Below, in pieces: positions 24,072 through 32,369 of a stretch of DNA of 39,879 nt. Location: assembly GCA_934565655.1 (NCBI GenBank), contig CAKTIE010000016.1:1-39879 (forward strand), given 5' to 3'. Each line of letters opens with the position of its first letter. Positions within the stretch are counted from its first letter, which is position 1. This DNA comes from an uncultured Oscillospiraceae bacterium (GTDB lineage: Bacteria > Bacillota > Clostridia > Oscillospirales > Oscillospiraceae). The notes under the pieces were generated by a model. It worked only from the letters and a program-made list of their open reading frames with translations. It had not been told where the DNA came from and made no database searches. The translations under genes were made by a program, and so were the position numbers.

Positions 24072-24830
24072 TTATTTTGTGGCCCAGACCATAAAGCCGG
24101 GGGTCGAGGCGTAGTTGATCTTCTCCTCCGGGTTCCACAGCCGCTTGCCCACGGAGGTGTCGGCGTTCACGGCGGAAAAGCCCAGCGCGTTCAGGGTGTC
24201 CATGTCCCACTGGGGACGGCGCAGGCGGCCCATGGGTAGCATCCGGGAGATGCCCTCCATCATGTCGGTCTCGGCGTAGGCCTCGTGATCCTCCACGCCT
24301 GCCAGCCGGGCGTTGGCCCGGTCACGCTGATACTCCTGCTGCTTGTCCTCGTTGAAGAGATAGGCGTACCAGTTGGCGTCGAAGTTCACCAGCGCGCCGC
24401 CGGGCCGCAGCACACGCATCCACTCCCGGTAGGCGCCTGCCGGATCGGGCAGGTTCCAGGTGAGGTTGCGGGTGACGATGGCGTCAAAGCTGCCGTCGGC
24501 AAAGGCCAGCGTCTGGGCATCCATCCGGGCGAAGCGGATCTTGTCCGCCAGTGCGCCTGCGTTGCGCCTGGCCTCCCGCAGCATCCCCTCGGAGTAGTCC
24601 ACGGCGGTGACCTCATAGCCGCGGTGGGTCAGAATGATGGCGTAAAAGCCCGGCCCGGTGCCGATATCCAGCACCCGCAGCGGGCGGTCGCCGCCGTCGG
24701 GGAAGTGGGAGATCAGCTCGTCGGCCCACACCTGATCCCAGCCGTCCGCCAGATTCTTCTTGATCACGTCCGTATAGGAAGGGGCGCGGCGCGTCCAGTA
24801 TTGTCCGATGGAGTGAAGCAGCTCTGCCAT
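24072..24830 (-). CDS. Class I SAM methyltransferase, first gene of the ABC operon
   Basis: The 252-residue methyltransferase has the SAM loop LDIGTGPGFY (54-63), AVDYSEGM, TRNLTWNLPD (120-129), LRPGGALVNFDANW and RRPQWDMDTL. It aligns with the methyltransferase at the other end of the operon, so both probably act on related substrates. It is the promoter-proximal gene, with GGAGG nine bases before ATG. The binding-protein gene follows after 12 bases. A methyltransferase as leading gene of an ABC import operon suggests that methylation is central to the system and not incidental. Confidence 0.8.
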   Translation of the reverse strand: MAELLHSIGQYWTRRAPSYTDVIKKNLADGWDQVWADELISHFPDGGDRPLRVLDIGTGPGFYAIILTHRGYEVTAVDYSEGMLREARRNAGALADKIRFARMDAQTLAFADGSFDAIVTRNLTWNLPDPAGAYREWMRVLRPGGALVNFDANWYAYLFNEDKQQEYQRDRANARLAGVEDHEAYAETDMMEGISRMLPMGRLRRPQWDMDTLNALGFSAVNADTSVGKRLWNPEEKINYASTPGFMVWATK

Positions 24831-24862
24831 ATGCGGTTACCTCCGCTGTTGTTGATGCTATC

Positions 24863-24891
24863 ATTATACGGGAGCCGGAAACCGCCCGCAA
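24863..24891 (-). promoter_or_regulatory. Promoter of the methyltransferase/ABC operon
   Basis: On the minus strand: TTGCGG (24891-24886), a 17-base spacer and a perfect TATAAT (24868-24863), about 33 bases before the ATG. It diverges from the aro promoter at 24955. Confidence 0.7.
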
Positions 24892-24954
24892 GCCGGGTGG
24901 GGGGATACAATTTTGCTTTTGCAGCGAAAAAAGTCAGCGTCTCTTTACCGATAC

Positions 24955-24983
24955 TTTACAACCGGCGGGAAGTGCGATAGAAT
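24955..24983 (+). promoter_or_regulatory. Promoter of the shikimate operon
   Basis: TTTACA (24955-24960), a 17-base spacer and TAGAAT (24978-24983), 30 bases before the aroB ATG. The short leader leaves no room for a T-box or attenuator. Confidence 0.7.
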
Positions 24984-25012
24984 GAACAAAATGTCATTTC
25001 CGGAGGCGCTCC

Positions 25013-26050
25013 ATGACCGTGACCGTGCCGCTGCCCCACGGCAGCTACTGTGTTCATATTCAGCCCGGCCTGCTGCGGCAGACCGGGGCGCTGCTGTCTG
25101 CGCTGCCCTGCCGCCGCTGGGCGGTGGCGGCGGACGATACGGTGGCGGCGCTGTACGGCGGCGCGGTGCTGGACAGCCTGCGTGACGCGGGCCTTGCCGG
25201 AGAGCTGCTGACCTTCCCGGCGGGGGAGGAGCACAAGACGCCGGAGACGTGGCTTGCCCTTTGCTGCCAACTGGCGCAGCGGGGCTTTACCCGCTTCGAC
25301 GGCGTGCTGGCGCTGGGCGGCGGCGTTACCGGCGATCTGGCGGGCTTTGCCGCCGCCTGCTATCAGCGGGGCATGACGCTGGTGCAGGTGCCCACCACCC
25401 TGCTGGCCCAGGTGGACAGCGCCGTGGGCGGCAAGACGGCGGTGGATCTTCCGGAGGGGAAGAACCAGCTGGGGGCCTTCTATCAGCCGTCGCTGGTGAT
25501 CGTCGATCCGGACTGCCTTGCCACGCTGCCGGAGCGCCAGCTGCGCAGCGGCATGGCGGAGGTCATCAAATACGGCTTCATCCGCGACGCCGCGCTGCTG
25601 GCTCTGCTGGAGACCGACGCGCCGGACTGGACGGACATCATCGCCCGGTGCCTGCGGGTAAAGGCGGCGCTGGTGGCCGCCGACGAACGGGATACCGGCG
25701 CGCGCCGTCTGCTGAACTTCGGCCATACCTTCGGCCATGCCTATGAGGCGGCGGGCGGCTACGGGGCCTATACCCACGGCGAGGCGGTGGCCGCCGGTAT
25801 GGCGGCCATGCTGCGCTGGCAGCTGCGCCGGGGCGACGCGGTGTCGGAGGCCTATCACCGTCTGCTGGCGCTGCTGGAGCGCTGGGGGCTGCCTGCGTTT
25901 TTGCCGGTGGCGGCGGAGGAACTGGCGGACTATATGAAGCAGGATAAGAAGCGGGAGGGGGAGACCCTTTACGCCGTATTGCTGCGCTCGGCAGGCAACG
26001 CCTGTGTGGAGGACGTACCCCTTGCCGCGCTGCTGGAGGCGGTACAATGA
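25013..26050 (+). CDS. aroB: 3-Dehydroquinate synthase
   Basis: The 345-residue NAD- and metal-dependent enzyme turns DAHP into 3-dehydroquinate. It shows PAGEEHK (69-75), GGGVTGD (102-108), VPTTLLAQVDSAVGGKTAVD (126-145) and the three likely zinc ligands E183 (MAEVIK), H238 (NFGHTFGH) and H255 (THGEAV). GGAGG lies six bases before the ATG. It is the first gene of the operon; its stop overlaps the aroA start as ATGA. Confidence 0.95.
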   Translation: MTVTVPLPHGSYCVHIQPGLLRQTGALLSALPCRRWAVAADDTVAALYGGAVLDSLRDAGLAGELLTFPAGEEHKTPETWLALCCQLAQRGFTRFDGVLALGGGVTGDLAGFAAACYQRGMTLVQVPTTLLAQVDSAVGGKTAVDLPEGKNQLGAFYQPSLVIVDPDCLATLPERQLRSGMAEVIKYGFIRDAALLALLETDAPDWTDIIARCLRVKAALVAADERDTGARRLLNFGHTFGHAYEAAGGYGAYTHGEAVAAGMAAMLRWQLRRGDAVSEAYHRLLALLERWGLPAFLPVAAEELADYMKQDKKREGETLYAVLLRSAGNACVEDVPLAALLEAVQ

Positions 26051-27174
26051 CCCGGCGGCTGTACCCCGCCCGCCTGGCGGGCACGGTCACCGCGCCGCCC
26101 AGCAAAAGCGCGTGGCACCGGGCGCTGATCTGCCGCTTTCTGGCGGGGCAGCCTCTGCCGGAGCGCCTGTCCGGCGACGATGTGAAGCATACGCTGGCGG
26201 GGCTGCGGGCGCTGCAGGACGGCGCGCCGCTGATCGACTGCGGCGACTCCGGCGCCACGCTGCGGTTTCTGCTGCCGCTGGCCATGGCGCTGGGGCGGAG
26301 GGATACGACCTTTACAGGCAGTCTCCGGCTGCTGGAGCGGCCCCTGTCCGCGCCCTATCCGGTGGAGCGGACGGAGCAGGGCTATCGCGCCGCCGCGCCG
26401 CTGACGCCGGGGCGGTATGCCCTGCGGGGGGATGAGACTTCCCAGACCGTCAGCGGCCTTCTGATGGCGCTGCCGCTGCTGGACGCGCCGTCGCAGCTGG
26501 TGCTGACCACGCCGCTGGTGTCCCGGCCCTATGTGGACATGACGCTGGACGCCCTGCGCCGCCACGGTGTGACCGCGGAGGAGACGGCGGACGGCTGGCA
26601 CATCCCCGCGCCCCAGACCTTCCGGGCCGACGACGGCCCCATCGGGGGGGACTGGTCGGCGGCGGGCTGGTGGCTGACGGTCAATGCCCTGCAAGGGGGC
26701 GGCGTCACGGTGGAGGGCCTTTCGTCCCAAAGCCGTCAGAGCGACCGGGCCATTGTGGATTACTTACAGCGTCTGCCGGAATCGGTGGACGTATCCCAGA
26801 CGCCGGATCTGCTGCCGACGCTGGCGCTGCTGGCGGCCATGACGCCGCAGGCCACCCGCTTCACCGGCGGCGCGTTCCTGCGCCGCAAGGAGAGCGACCG
26901 GCTCCGTACCACCGCCGCCGTGCTGTCGGCACTGGGCGCACAGGTGCGGGAGCAACCGGACGGCCTGACCGTCACCGGCGGGACGCCGCTGCGGGGCGGC
27001 GTGACGGTGGATGCCTTCGATGACCACCGCATCGCCATGCTGTGCGCCTGCGGAGCGCTGTTCTGTGCGGAACCGGTGACGCTGCGGGGCGGGGACTGCG
27101 TGTCGAAGTCCTATGAGGCTTTCTGGCGGGATTACGCCGCGCTGGGCGGAAGAGTAGAAGAATTGACGGAATAA
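26047..27174 (+). CDS. aroA: 5-Enolpyruvylshikimate-3-phosphate synthase (short form)
   Basis: This 375-residue enzyme joins shikimate-3-P and PEP. Family signatures are PPSKSAWHRAL (17-27), the PEP loop GDSGATLRF (66-74), TSQTVSGLL (131-139), TPDLLP with the probable catalytic Asp254, KESDRL (281-286) and DDHRIAM. It is about 50 residues shorter than E. coli AroA. In the glyphosate-contact loop, Ala stands at the position of E. coli Thr97 and Phe at that of Pro101, as in other clostridial forms. Translational coupling to aroB is by ATGA overlap. Confidence 0.93.
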   Translation: MTRRLYPARLAGTVTAPPSKSAWHRALICRFLAGQPLPERLSGDDVKHTLAGLRALQDGAPLIDCGDSGATLRFLLPLAMALGRRDTTFTGSLRLLERPLSAPYPVERTEQGYRAAAPLTPGRYALRGDETSQTVSGLLMALPLLDAPSQLVLTTPLVSRPYVDMTLDALRRHGVTAEETADGWHIPAPQTFRADDGPIGGDWSAAGWWLTVNALQGGGVTVEGLSSQSRQSDRAIVDYLQRLPESVDVSQTPDLLPTLALLAAMTPQATRFTGGAFLRRKESDRLRTTAAVLSALGAQVREQPDGLTVTGGTPLRGGVTVDAFDDHRIAMLCACGALFCAEPVTLRGGDCVSKSYEAFWRDYAALGGRVEELTE

Positions 27175-27187
27175 GTGGAGGATAGAT

Positions 27188-28396
27188 ATGTTGGACTATA
27201 CGCTGTTCGGGGAATCCCACGGCCCCGTGGTGGGCGTGCTGCTGCGGCATGTCCCGGCGGGCCTTCCGGTGGACGGACTGCAAATGGAGCGGGAGCTGCT
27301 GCGCCGAAGCCCCAATGGCCAACTGTCCACCGCCCGGCGGGAGACAGATCAGGTGCAGTTTCTCTCCGGCGTGTTCCAGGGGTACACCACCGGCATGCCG
27401 TTGGTGATGGCGATCCCCAACCGGGATGTCCGCAGCGGCGATTATGACGCCCTACGCACGGTGGCCCGGCCCGGCCACGCGGATTATACCGCCTATGTAA
27501 AGGGTAAGGGCTTTCAGGACTACCGGGGCGGCGGCCACTTCTCCGGACGGCTCACCGCGCCGCTGGTGGCGGCGGGCAGCATCGCAAAAACGGCGCTGTC
27601 GGCCCGCGGCGTTACGGTAACGGCCCATATCGTGGACGAGGAGGATCTGTGCCGCCGCGCCGCCGAAGCCAAAGCGGAGGGCGACAGCGTGGGCGGACAG
27701 ATCGCCTGCGCCGTCACCGGACTTCCGGCGGGCATCGGCGGCCCCGACTGGCGGGAGGCGGTGGAGAGCGAGATCGCCCGCCATGTGTTCGCCATCCCCG
27801 CCGTCAAGGCGGTGGGCTTCGGTGAAGGGGAGGGCTTTGCCGCCCTGCGGGGCAGTCAGGCCAACGATCCCCTGCGTACCGACGGGAAAGCCGTGTGGAC
27901 GGAGACCAACCATAACGGCGGCGTCAACGGCGGCATCACCAACGGCATGCCGGTGACCTTTACCGTTACCTTCAAGCCGACGCCTACCATCGCCAAGGAG
28001 CAGAACACCGTGGACATGGCCCGGATGGTGAACGTGACGCTGTCCGCCGCGGGACGGCACGACAGCTGCATCGTCCTGCGGGCGGCTCCCATCGTGGAGG
28101 CCGCCGCCGCGCTGGCCATCTGCCAGCTGTGGCAGGAGGAACCGGCGGAGGGTCTGACGGGCTGCCGTCAGGAGCTGGACAGGATCGACGGGGAGATCGT
28201 TCAGCTGCTGACGGAGCGGTTCCTGGTGGGACAGAGGATCGGGAAGATCAAGCGGGAAAACGGCCGGCCGGTCCGGGACCCGGAACGGGAGAAGCAGGTG
28301 CTGCAAAGCCGGGGCGACATGTCGCCCACCTACCGCGACGCCATCGAGGCGGTGTTCGCGGCCATCATGGCCCAGACCCGCGAGGTGGAGCAATGA
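27188..28396 (+). CDS. aroC: Chorismate synthase fused to AroQ-type chorismate mutase
   Basis: One 402-residue frame holds two enzymes. Residues 1 to about 318 are chorismate synthase (FGESHG 7-12, RPGHAD 94-99, RGGGHFSGR 113-121, GGITNG 248-253, RHDSC 290-294). Residues about 324-402 are an AroQ chorismate mutase: R327, R344, K355, D364, R367 and E368 have the same spacing as R11, R28, K39, D48, R51 and E52 of the E. coli domain. The N-terminus is short, beginning just before FGESHG. The product would turn EPSP into chorismate and then prephenate. GGAGG lies six bases before the ATG; the aroK start overlaps the stop. Confidence 0.9.
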   Translation: MLDYTLFGESHGPVVGVLLRHVPAGLPVDGLQMERELLRRSPNGQLSTARRETDQVQFLSGVFQGYTTGMPLVMAIPNRDVRSGDYDALRTVARPGHADYTAYVKGKGFQDYRGGGHFSGRLTAPLVAAGSIAKTALSARGVTVTAHIVDEEDLCRRAAEAKAEGDSVGGQIACAVTGLPAGIGGPDWREAVESEIARHVFAIPAVKAVGFGEGEGFAALRGSQANDPLRTDGKAVWTETNHNGGVNGGITNGMPVTFTVTFKPTPTIAKEQNTVDMARMVNVTLSAAGRHDSCIVLRAAPIVEAAAALAICQLWQEEPAEGLTGCRQELDRIDGEIVQLLTERFLVGQRIGKIKRENGRPVRDPEREKQVLQSRGDMSPTYRDAIEAVFAAIMAQTREVEQ

Positions 28397-28881
28397 AGCG
28401 GCAGCTGATCCTCATCGGCCTGCCCGGCAGCGGAAAGACCACCGTGGGCGGCCTGCTGGCGGAGCGGCTGGGCCTGCCCTTTGCCGACTGTGACGATCTG
28501 ATCCAACAGGCGGCGGGCATGACCATCCCGGCCATCTTCGTGGAAAAGGGCGAGCCGTGGTTCCGGGCGCTGGAGAGCCGCCTGCTGGCGGAGCAGTGCG
28601 CCGGGCCGCGGCAGGTGATCGCCACCGGCGGCGGCGCCGTCGTGGCGGAGGAAAACCGAAAATTGCTGAAAAACTCCGGATTTGTGGTATTTTTAGATCG
28701 TGATATCCGCGATATTGCCCAGTGCGTGGGAAATCGGGAGCGGCCGCTGCTGCGGACGCATACGCTGGCGCAGCTGGCGGAGCAGCGGCGGAGCTGGTAT
28801 CTGGACTGCGCCGACGCGGCGGTGTGCGGCGGCACGGCAGAGCAGCTGGCGGAGCAGATCGCGGAGCTATGGAGGAAATGA
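28393..28881 (+). CDS. aroK: Shikimate kinase
   Basis: The 162-residue kinase phosphorylates shikimate at O3. It has Walker A GLPGSGKTT (9-17), DCDDLI with the shikimate-binding Asp, the FRALE Arg, the TGGGAV loop and the RERPLL lid segment. Length fits the family. It starts within the aroC stop (ATGA), so it is translationally coupled; longer in-frame starts upstream lie inside aroC and are not needed. Confidence 0.94.
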   Translation: MKRQLILIGLPGSGKTTVGGLLAERLGLPFADCDDLIQQAAGMTIPAIFVEKGEPWFRALESRLLAEQCAGPRQVIATGGGAVVAEENRKLLKNSGFVVFLDRDIRDIAQCVGNRERPLLRTHTLAQLAEQRRSWYLDCADAAVCGGTAEQLAEQIAELWRK

Positions 28882-29312
28882 TGAAGCTTTTGATCATCAA
28901 CGGCCCCAACCTGAACCTGTTGGGGAAGCGGGAGCCGGATATTTACGGCCATGAGACCTATGCCGACCTGTGCCGGAGGATCGCGGACTACGCCGCGGCC
29001 CGCGGCCATCAGGTGCGGTTCGTGCAGTCCAATCACGAGGGCGCGCTGATCGACGCCATCCAGCTGGCGGGGGAGGACGGCACCCGGGGCATCGTCATCA
29101 ACCCCGGCGCCTATGCCCATTACAGCTACGCCATCCATGACGCGCTGCGCTCGGTGGACGTACCGGCGGTGGAGGTGCATATCAGCGACATCAGCGCCCG
29201 CGAGCCGTGGCGGCATGTGTCGGTGACGGCCCCGGCCTGCGTGAGAACCATTGCCGGGCTGGGCTTTGACGGCTATCTGCGGGCCATGGACGTGCTGGAG
29301 GCACGGCAGTGA
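28881..29312 (+). CDS. aroQ: 3-Dehydroquinate dehydratase, type II
   Basis: The 143-residue enzyme dehydrates 3-dehydroquinate. It has the signature KLLIINGPNLNLLG, the catalytic Tyr in REPDIYG, SNHEG, VINPGAYAH and VHISD. Two ATGs, at 28878 and 28881, are in frame. GGAGG at 28871-28875 is only two bases from the first and five from the second, so 28881 is preferred. The start region overlaps the aroK stop. It should not be confused with the AroQ chorismate mutase domain fused to aroC. Confidence 0.94.
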   Translation: MKLLIINGPNLNLLGKREPDIYGHETYADLCRRIADYAAARGHQVRFVQSNHEGALIDAIQLAGEDGTRGIVINPGAYAHYSYAIHDALRSVDVPAVEVHISDISAREPWRHVSVTAPACVRTIAGLGFDGYLRAMDVLEARQ

Positions 29313-30211
29313 GCGCGGAGAAAAAGGTGCGGAAAGCGCCGGACTGGGCGGTGCTGTCCTCGGCGGCGGGCTTCACCATCTGGGGCTTCAGCCTGCTGCT
29401 GACCCGTGTGGGCCAGCGGTACGCCAGCCCCATGGTGCTGCTGAGCGTCCGGTTTCTGCTGGCCTTTGCGCTGCTGAACGTGCCGCTGCTGCTGGGGAAG
29501 GAGAAGCTGCGCCTGCGGGGCAGAAGGCTGCGGCCGCTGGTGGTGCTGGGCATATTGGAGCCGCTGTGCTTCGTGTTCGAGAGCTACGCCATCTATTTCA
29601 CCAACGCCACCGTCACCGGCGTGGTGTCGGCCCTGTCGCCCATCGTGGCCATGGTGCTGGCGGCGCTGCTGCTGCGGGAGCGGCCTACCCGCCATCAGGC
29701 GCTGTTTTCCCTGCTGCCGGTGGCGGGCGTGATCGTGCTGACGGCGGCCGGACAGCAGGTGGGCGCGGTGTCGTGGATGGGCATCCCCTTTCTGGCGGCG
29801 TACAGCATCGGCTCCGGCTACTATAAGGTGGCCAACCGGTCGGCGGCGGATTTTTCGCCCTACGAGCGCACCTATGTCCTGCTGCTGAGCTGCGCCATGT
29901 TCTTCACGGCGGCGGCCCTGATCGAGAACCGGGGCGACCTGAGCGCCTACGCACAGCCGCTGTGTCAGCCGCAGTTCATTGCGGTGGTGGTGCTGCTGAG
30001 CGTGTTCTGCTCCATCGCCGCCAATATGCTGGTGAACTATGGCGCGGGCCGCATCAGCGTGACAAAAATGTCCGCCATTGGCAATATCAACACGGTGATC
30101 TCCGCCTTTGCCGGTGTGGTGTTCCTGCGGGAGCCCTTCACATGGGTGATGCTGCTGGGCGCGGTGCTGGTGCTGACCGGCGTGCGGGAAGTGACGAAGC
30201 AGGGGGTGTAG
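29309..30211 (+). CDS. EamA/DMT-family transporter inside the aro operon
   Basis: The 300-residue integral membrane protein has about ten helices in two similar halves, typical of the drug/metabolite transporter superfamily: first half near AGFTIWGFSLLLTRV, and a late helix with FAGVVFLREPFTWVMLLGAVL. It starts with GTG overlapping the aroQ stop (GTGA), with GGAGG seven bases upstream. Members export amino acids, amines or aromatic compounds. Its place between aroQ and aroE suggests a pathway-related substrate, but none is shown by the sequence. Confidence 0.8.
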   Translation: MSAEKKVRKAPDWAVLSSAAGFTIWGFSLLLTRVGQRYASPMVLLSVRFLLAFALLNVPLLLGKEKLRLRGRRLRPLVVLGILEPLCFVFESYAIYFTNATVTGVVSALSPIVAMVLAALLLRERPTRHQALFSLLPVAGVIVLTAAGQQVGAVSWMGIPFLAAYSIGSGYYKVANRSAADFSPYERTYVLLLSCAMFFTAAALIENRGDLSAYAQPLCQPQFIAVVVLLSVFCSIAANMLVNYGAGRISVTKMSAIGNINTVISAFAGVVFLREPFTWVMLLGAVLVLTGVREVTKQGV

Positions 30212-30215
30212 AAGC

Positions 30216-30950
30216 ATGTTCAGACTTTGCGTGATCGGTGACCCGGTGGCCCACAGCCTGTCCCCGGCCATTCATACGGCGCTGCTGCGGCAGCGGGGAC
30301 TGGCGGGCAGCTATGAGACGGTGACCGTCCGGGAGGGGGAACTGGTTGCCTTCGTGGAAAAGGCCCGGCAGGGCGCTTACGACGGCTTTAATGTGACCAT
30401 GCCCCATAAGCAGACCATCGTGCCGCTGCTGGACGCGGTGGAGGAGGACGCGGCGGCCATGAACGCCGTGAATACCGTGGTGGTGCGGCAGGGCCGGGCC
30501 ACCGGCTACAATACCGACGGGCCGGGCTTTGTGGCGTCGCTGCCGTTTCCGGCGGCGGGAAAGCGGGTGCTGGTGCTGGGCAGCGGCGGCGCGGCCTCGG
30601 CGGTGAGCCGGGCGCTGGTGCGCTCCGGTGCGGCGGTGACCATCTGCTGCCGCCATCCGGAAAAGACGGCGGGCTGGGATGTGGATGCTCACCTGTGGAA
30701 GGAGCTGCCTGTGCTGGCGGCGGCGTGCGACCTGCTGGTCAACGCCACGCTGTTGGGCATGACGGGAAAAGAGGAGTTCGCGGACTTCCGCTTTCTGGAG
30801 GGCTGCCATGGCTGGGTCTACGATCTGGTGTACCAGCCCCGCGAGACGGCGCTGCTGGCGGCGGCGCGGGAGCGGGGCCTGCCGGTCATCGGCGGACTGG
30901 CGCTGCTGCATGCCCAGGCGGAACTGGCTTTTGAGCGGTTTGTGGAATAA
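30216..30950 (+). CDS. aroE: Shikimate dehydrogenase
   Basis: The 244-residue NADP-dependent enzyme reduces 3-dehydroshikimate. It shows the shikimate-binding SLSP (14-17), the catalytic pair Lys65 (NVTMPHK) and Asp101 (YNTDGPGF) and the nucleotide loop LGSGGAA (121-127). It is somewhat shorter than E. coli AroE. It begins four bases after the EamA gene and is the last gene of the operon. Confidence 0.93.
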   Translation: MFRLCVIGDPVAHSLSPAIHTALLRQRGLAGSYETVTVREGELVAFVEKARQGAYDGFNVTMPHKQTIVPLLDAVEEDAAAMNAVNTVVVRQGRATGYNTDGPGFVASLPFPAAGKRVLVLGSGGAASAVSRALVRSGAAVTICCRHPEKTAGWDVDAHLWKELPVLAAACDLLVNATLLGMTGKEEFADFRFLEGCHGWVYDLVYQPRETALLAAARERGLPVIGGLALLHAQAELAFERFVE

Positions 30951-30956
30951 AACCGC
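30935..30956 (+). terminator. Weak hairpin at the end of the aro operon
   Basis: GCGGTTT (30935-30941) pairs with AAACCGC (30950-30956) across the aroE stop; only ATTT follows. If it ends transcription it is leaky, and the next promoter's -35 starts three bases later. Confidence 0.3.
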
Positions 30957-30958
30957 AT

Positions 30959-30987
30959 TTGCCATACAGGCGGGGCCGTGCTATAAT
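30959..30987 (+). promoter_or_regulatory. Promoter for the aldo/keto reductase gene
   Basis: TTGCCA (30959-30964), a 17-base spacer and TATAAT (30982-30987), 54 bases before the ATG. Confidence 0.75.
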
Positions 30988-31041
30988 GGCCTTGATCAAA
31001 CCGTGAAACCATAAAAAATACAGAATCGGGAGGACAACAGG

Positions 31042-32232
31042 ATGATCTATCGTGATTTCAAGGGAACGAAGCTTTCTATGCTGGGCTTTGGCACCATGCG
31101 CTTGCCGGTGCTGGAGAATGGGCAGATCGACACGGCCCAGACGCAGGAGATGGTGGATTACGCCATGGCCCACGGCGTCAACTATTACGATACCGCGTGG
31201 CCCTATATGCAGAACATGTCCGAGACGGTGGTGGGTGCATGTCTGAAAAAGCACCCCCGCGAGAGCTTCTGTCTGGCCACCAAGTTCCCCGGCCACATGG
31301 TGGCGGAGACCTACGACCCCGCCGACATCTTTGAGCAGCAGCTGCAAAAGTGTCAGGTGGACTATTTCGATTTCTACCTGCTGCACAACGTGTATGAGAA
31401 TTCCGTCCATGTGTACGACGATCCCCGCTGGGGCATCGTGGACTACTTTATTGAGCAGAAGAAGCAGGGCCGCATCAGGCATTTGGGCTTCTCCAGCCAT
31501 GCCGACCTGCCCTGCCTGACGGATTTCCTGAACCGCTATGGCGACGAGATGGAGTTCTGCCAGCTGCAATTCAACTTCCTGGACTGGACCATGCAGCACG
31601 GCAAGGAGAAGTACGAGCTGCTGAAGCAGCGGAACATTCCCCTGTGGGTCATGGAGCCGGTGCGGGGCGGCAAGCTGACGGCGCTGGATCCGGAGAATGA
31701 GGCGAAGCTCCACGCTATCCGTCCAGAGGACAGCATCGCCTCCTTCGGCTTCCGGTGGCTGCAGGGCCTTGACAACGTCACCATGGTGCTGTCCGGCATG
31801 TCCAACATGGCCCAGATGGCCGACAACATCAAGACCTTCGATCATCTGGCTCCCCTGTCCGGGGAGGAGAACGCCATCCTGCTGGACGCGGCGGAGAAGA
31901 TGAAGAACTCCGTTCCCTGCACCGCCTGCCGCTACTGCTGCGACGGCTGTCCCATGGGGCTGAATATCCCCGACCTGCTGCATAAGTATAATCAGCTGCG
32001 GGTGGGAAGCGGCTCCTCGGTGAAGATGCAGCTGGACGCCCTGTCCAAGGATAAGTGGCCCGGCGCCTGCATCGCCTGCGGCGCGTGCGCGGCGGTCTGT
32101 CCCCAGAAGATCGCCATTCCCGACGAACTGGCGGCCTTCGCGGCGGAGCTGGACAAGCTGCCCGACTGGGCCGAGATCTGCAAGGCCCGTGCCGAGGCCG
32201 AGCGCCAGGAGAAGGCCTCTCGCGGCCTGTAA
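31042..32232 (+). CDS. Aldo/keto reductase with C-terminal ferredoxin domain
   Basis: The 396-residue protein joins an AKR barrel (GFGTMRLPV near 15; DTAWPY with the usual Tyr; ATKFPG; LLHNV) to a tail with two cysteine clusters, C293-C296-C299-C300-C303 and C343-C346-C349-C353, each suited to a 4Fe-4S cluster. Such AKR-ferredoxin fusions are common in strict anaerobes and presumably link NAD(P)H and ferredoxin-type electrons; their substrates are mostly unknown. It is transcribed alone, with its own promoter and terminator. Confidence 0.85.
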   Translation: MIYRDFKGTKLSMLGFGTMRLPVLENGQIDTAQTQEMVDYAMAHGVNYYDTAWPYMQNMSETVVGACLKKHPRESFCLATKFPGHMVAETYDPADIFEQQLQKCQVDYFDFYLLHNVYENSVHVYDDPRWGIVDYFIEQKKQGRIRHLGFSSHADLPCLTDFLNRYGDEMEFCQLQFNFLDWTMQHGKEKYELLKQRNIPLWVMEPVRGGKLTALDPENEAKLHAIRPEDSIASFGFRWLQGLDNVTMVLSGMSNMAQMADNIKTFDHLAPLSGEENAILLDAAEKMKNSVPCTACRYCCDGCPMGLNIPDLLHKYNQLRVGSGSSVKMQLDALSKDKWPGACIACGACAAVCPQKIAIPDELAAFAAELDKLPDWAEICKARAEAERQEKASRGL

Positions 32233-32238
32233 CATAGG

Positions 32239-32274
32239 AAAAAACAGCAAGGGCACTGCCCTTGCTGTTTTTTT
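32239..32274 (+). terminator. Terminator after the aldo/keto reductase gene
   Basis: AAAAAACAGCAAGGGCA pairs with TGCCCTTGCTGTTTTTT around a single C, giving a long stem and a seven-T run. Confidence 0.9.
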
Positions 32275-32315
32275 GCGCGAATTTGCCGCCGGGCGCGACT
32301 TTTTTCCGACAGCTG

Positions 32316-32339
32316 TGTTATTATGAGTGACGGCCGTCA
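32316..32339 (+). promoter_or_regulatory. Sigma-gene promoter with a perfect 12-bp palindrome at the start point
   Basis: TGTTATTAT (32316-32324) is an extended -10 form. Just after it, TGACGGCCGTCA (32328-32339) is a perfect palindrome covering the expected start point, a usual place for an operator. No good -35 was found. Confidence 0.4.
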
Positions 32340-32369
32340 ACCAAGATCTCCGCAAAGGAAGTGATCCAT

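Noticed and set aside
18415..24830. ABC operon as a plain oligopeptide (Opp/Dpp) importer
   Set aside because: The ATPases lack the long C-terminal tail of Opp types and two methyltransferases are built in, so a simple peptide role is not assumed, although it is not excluded.
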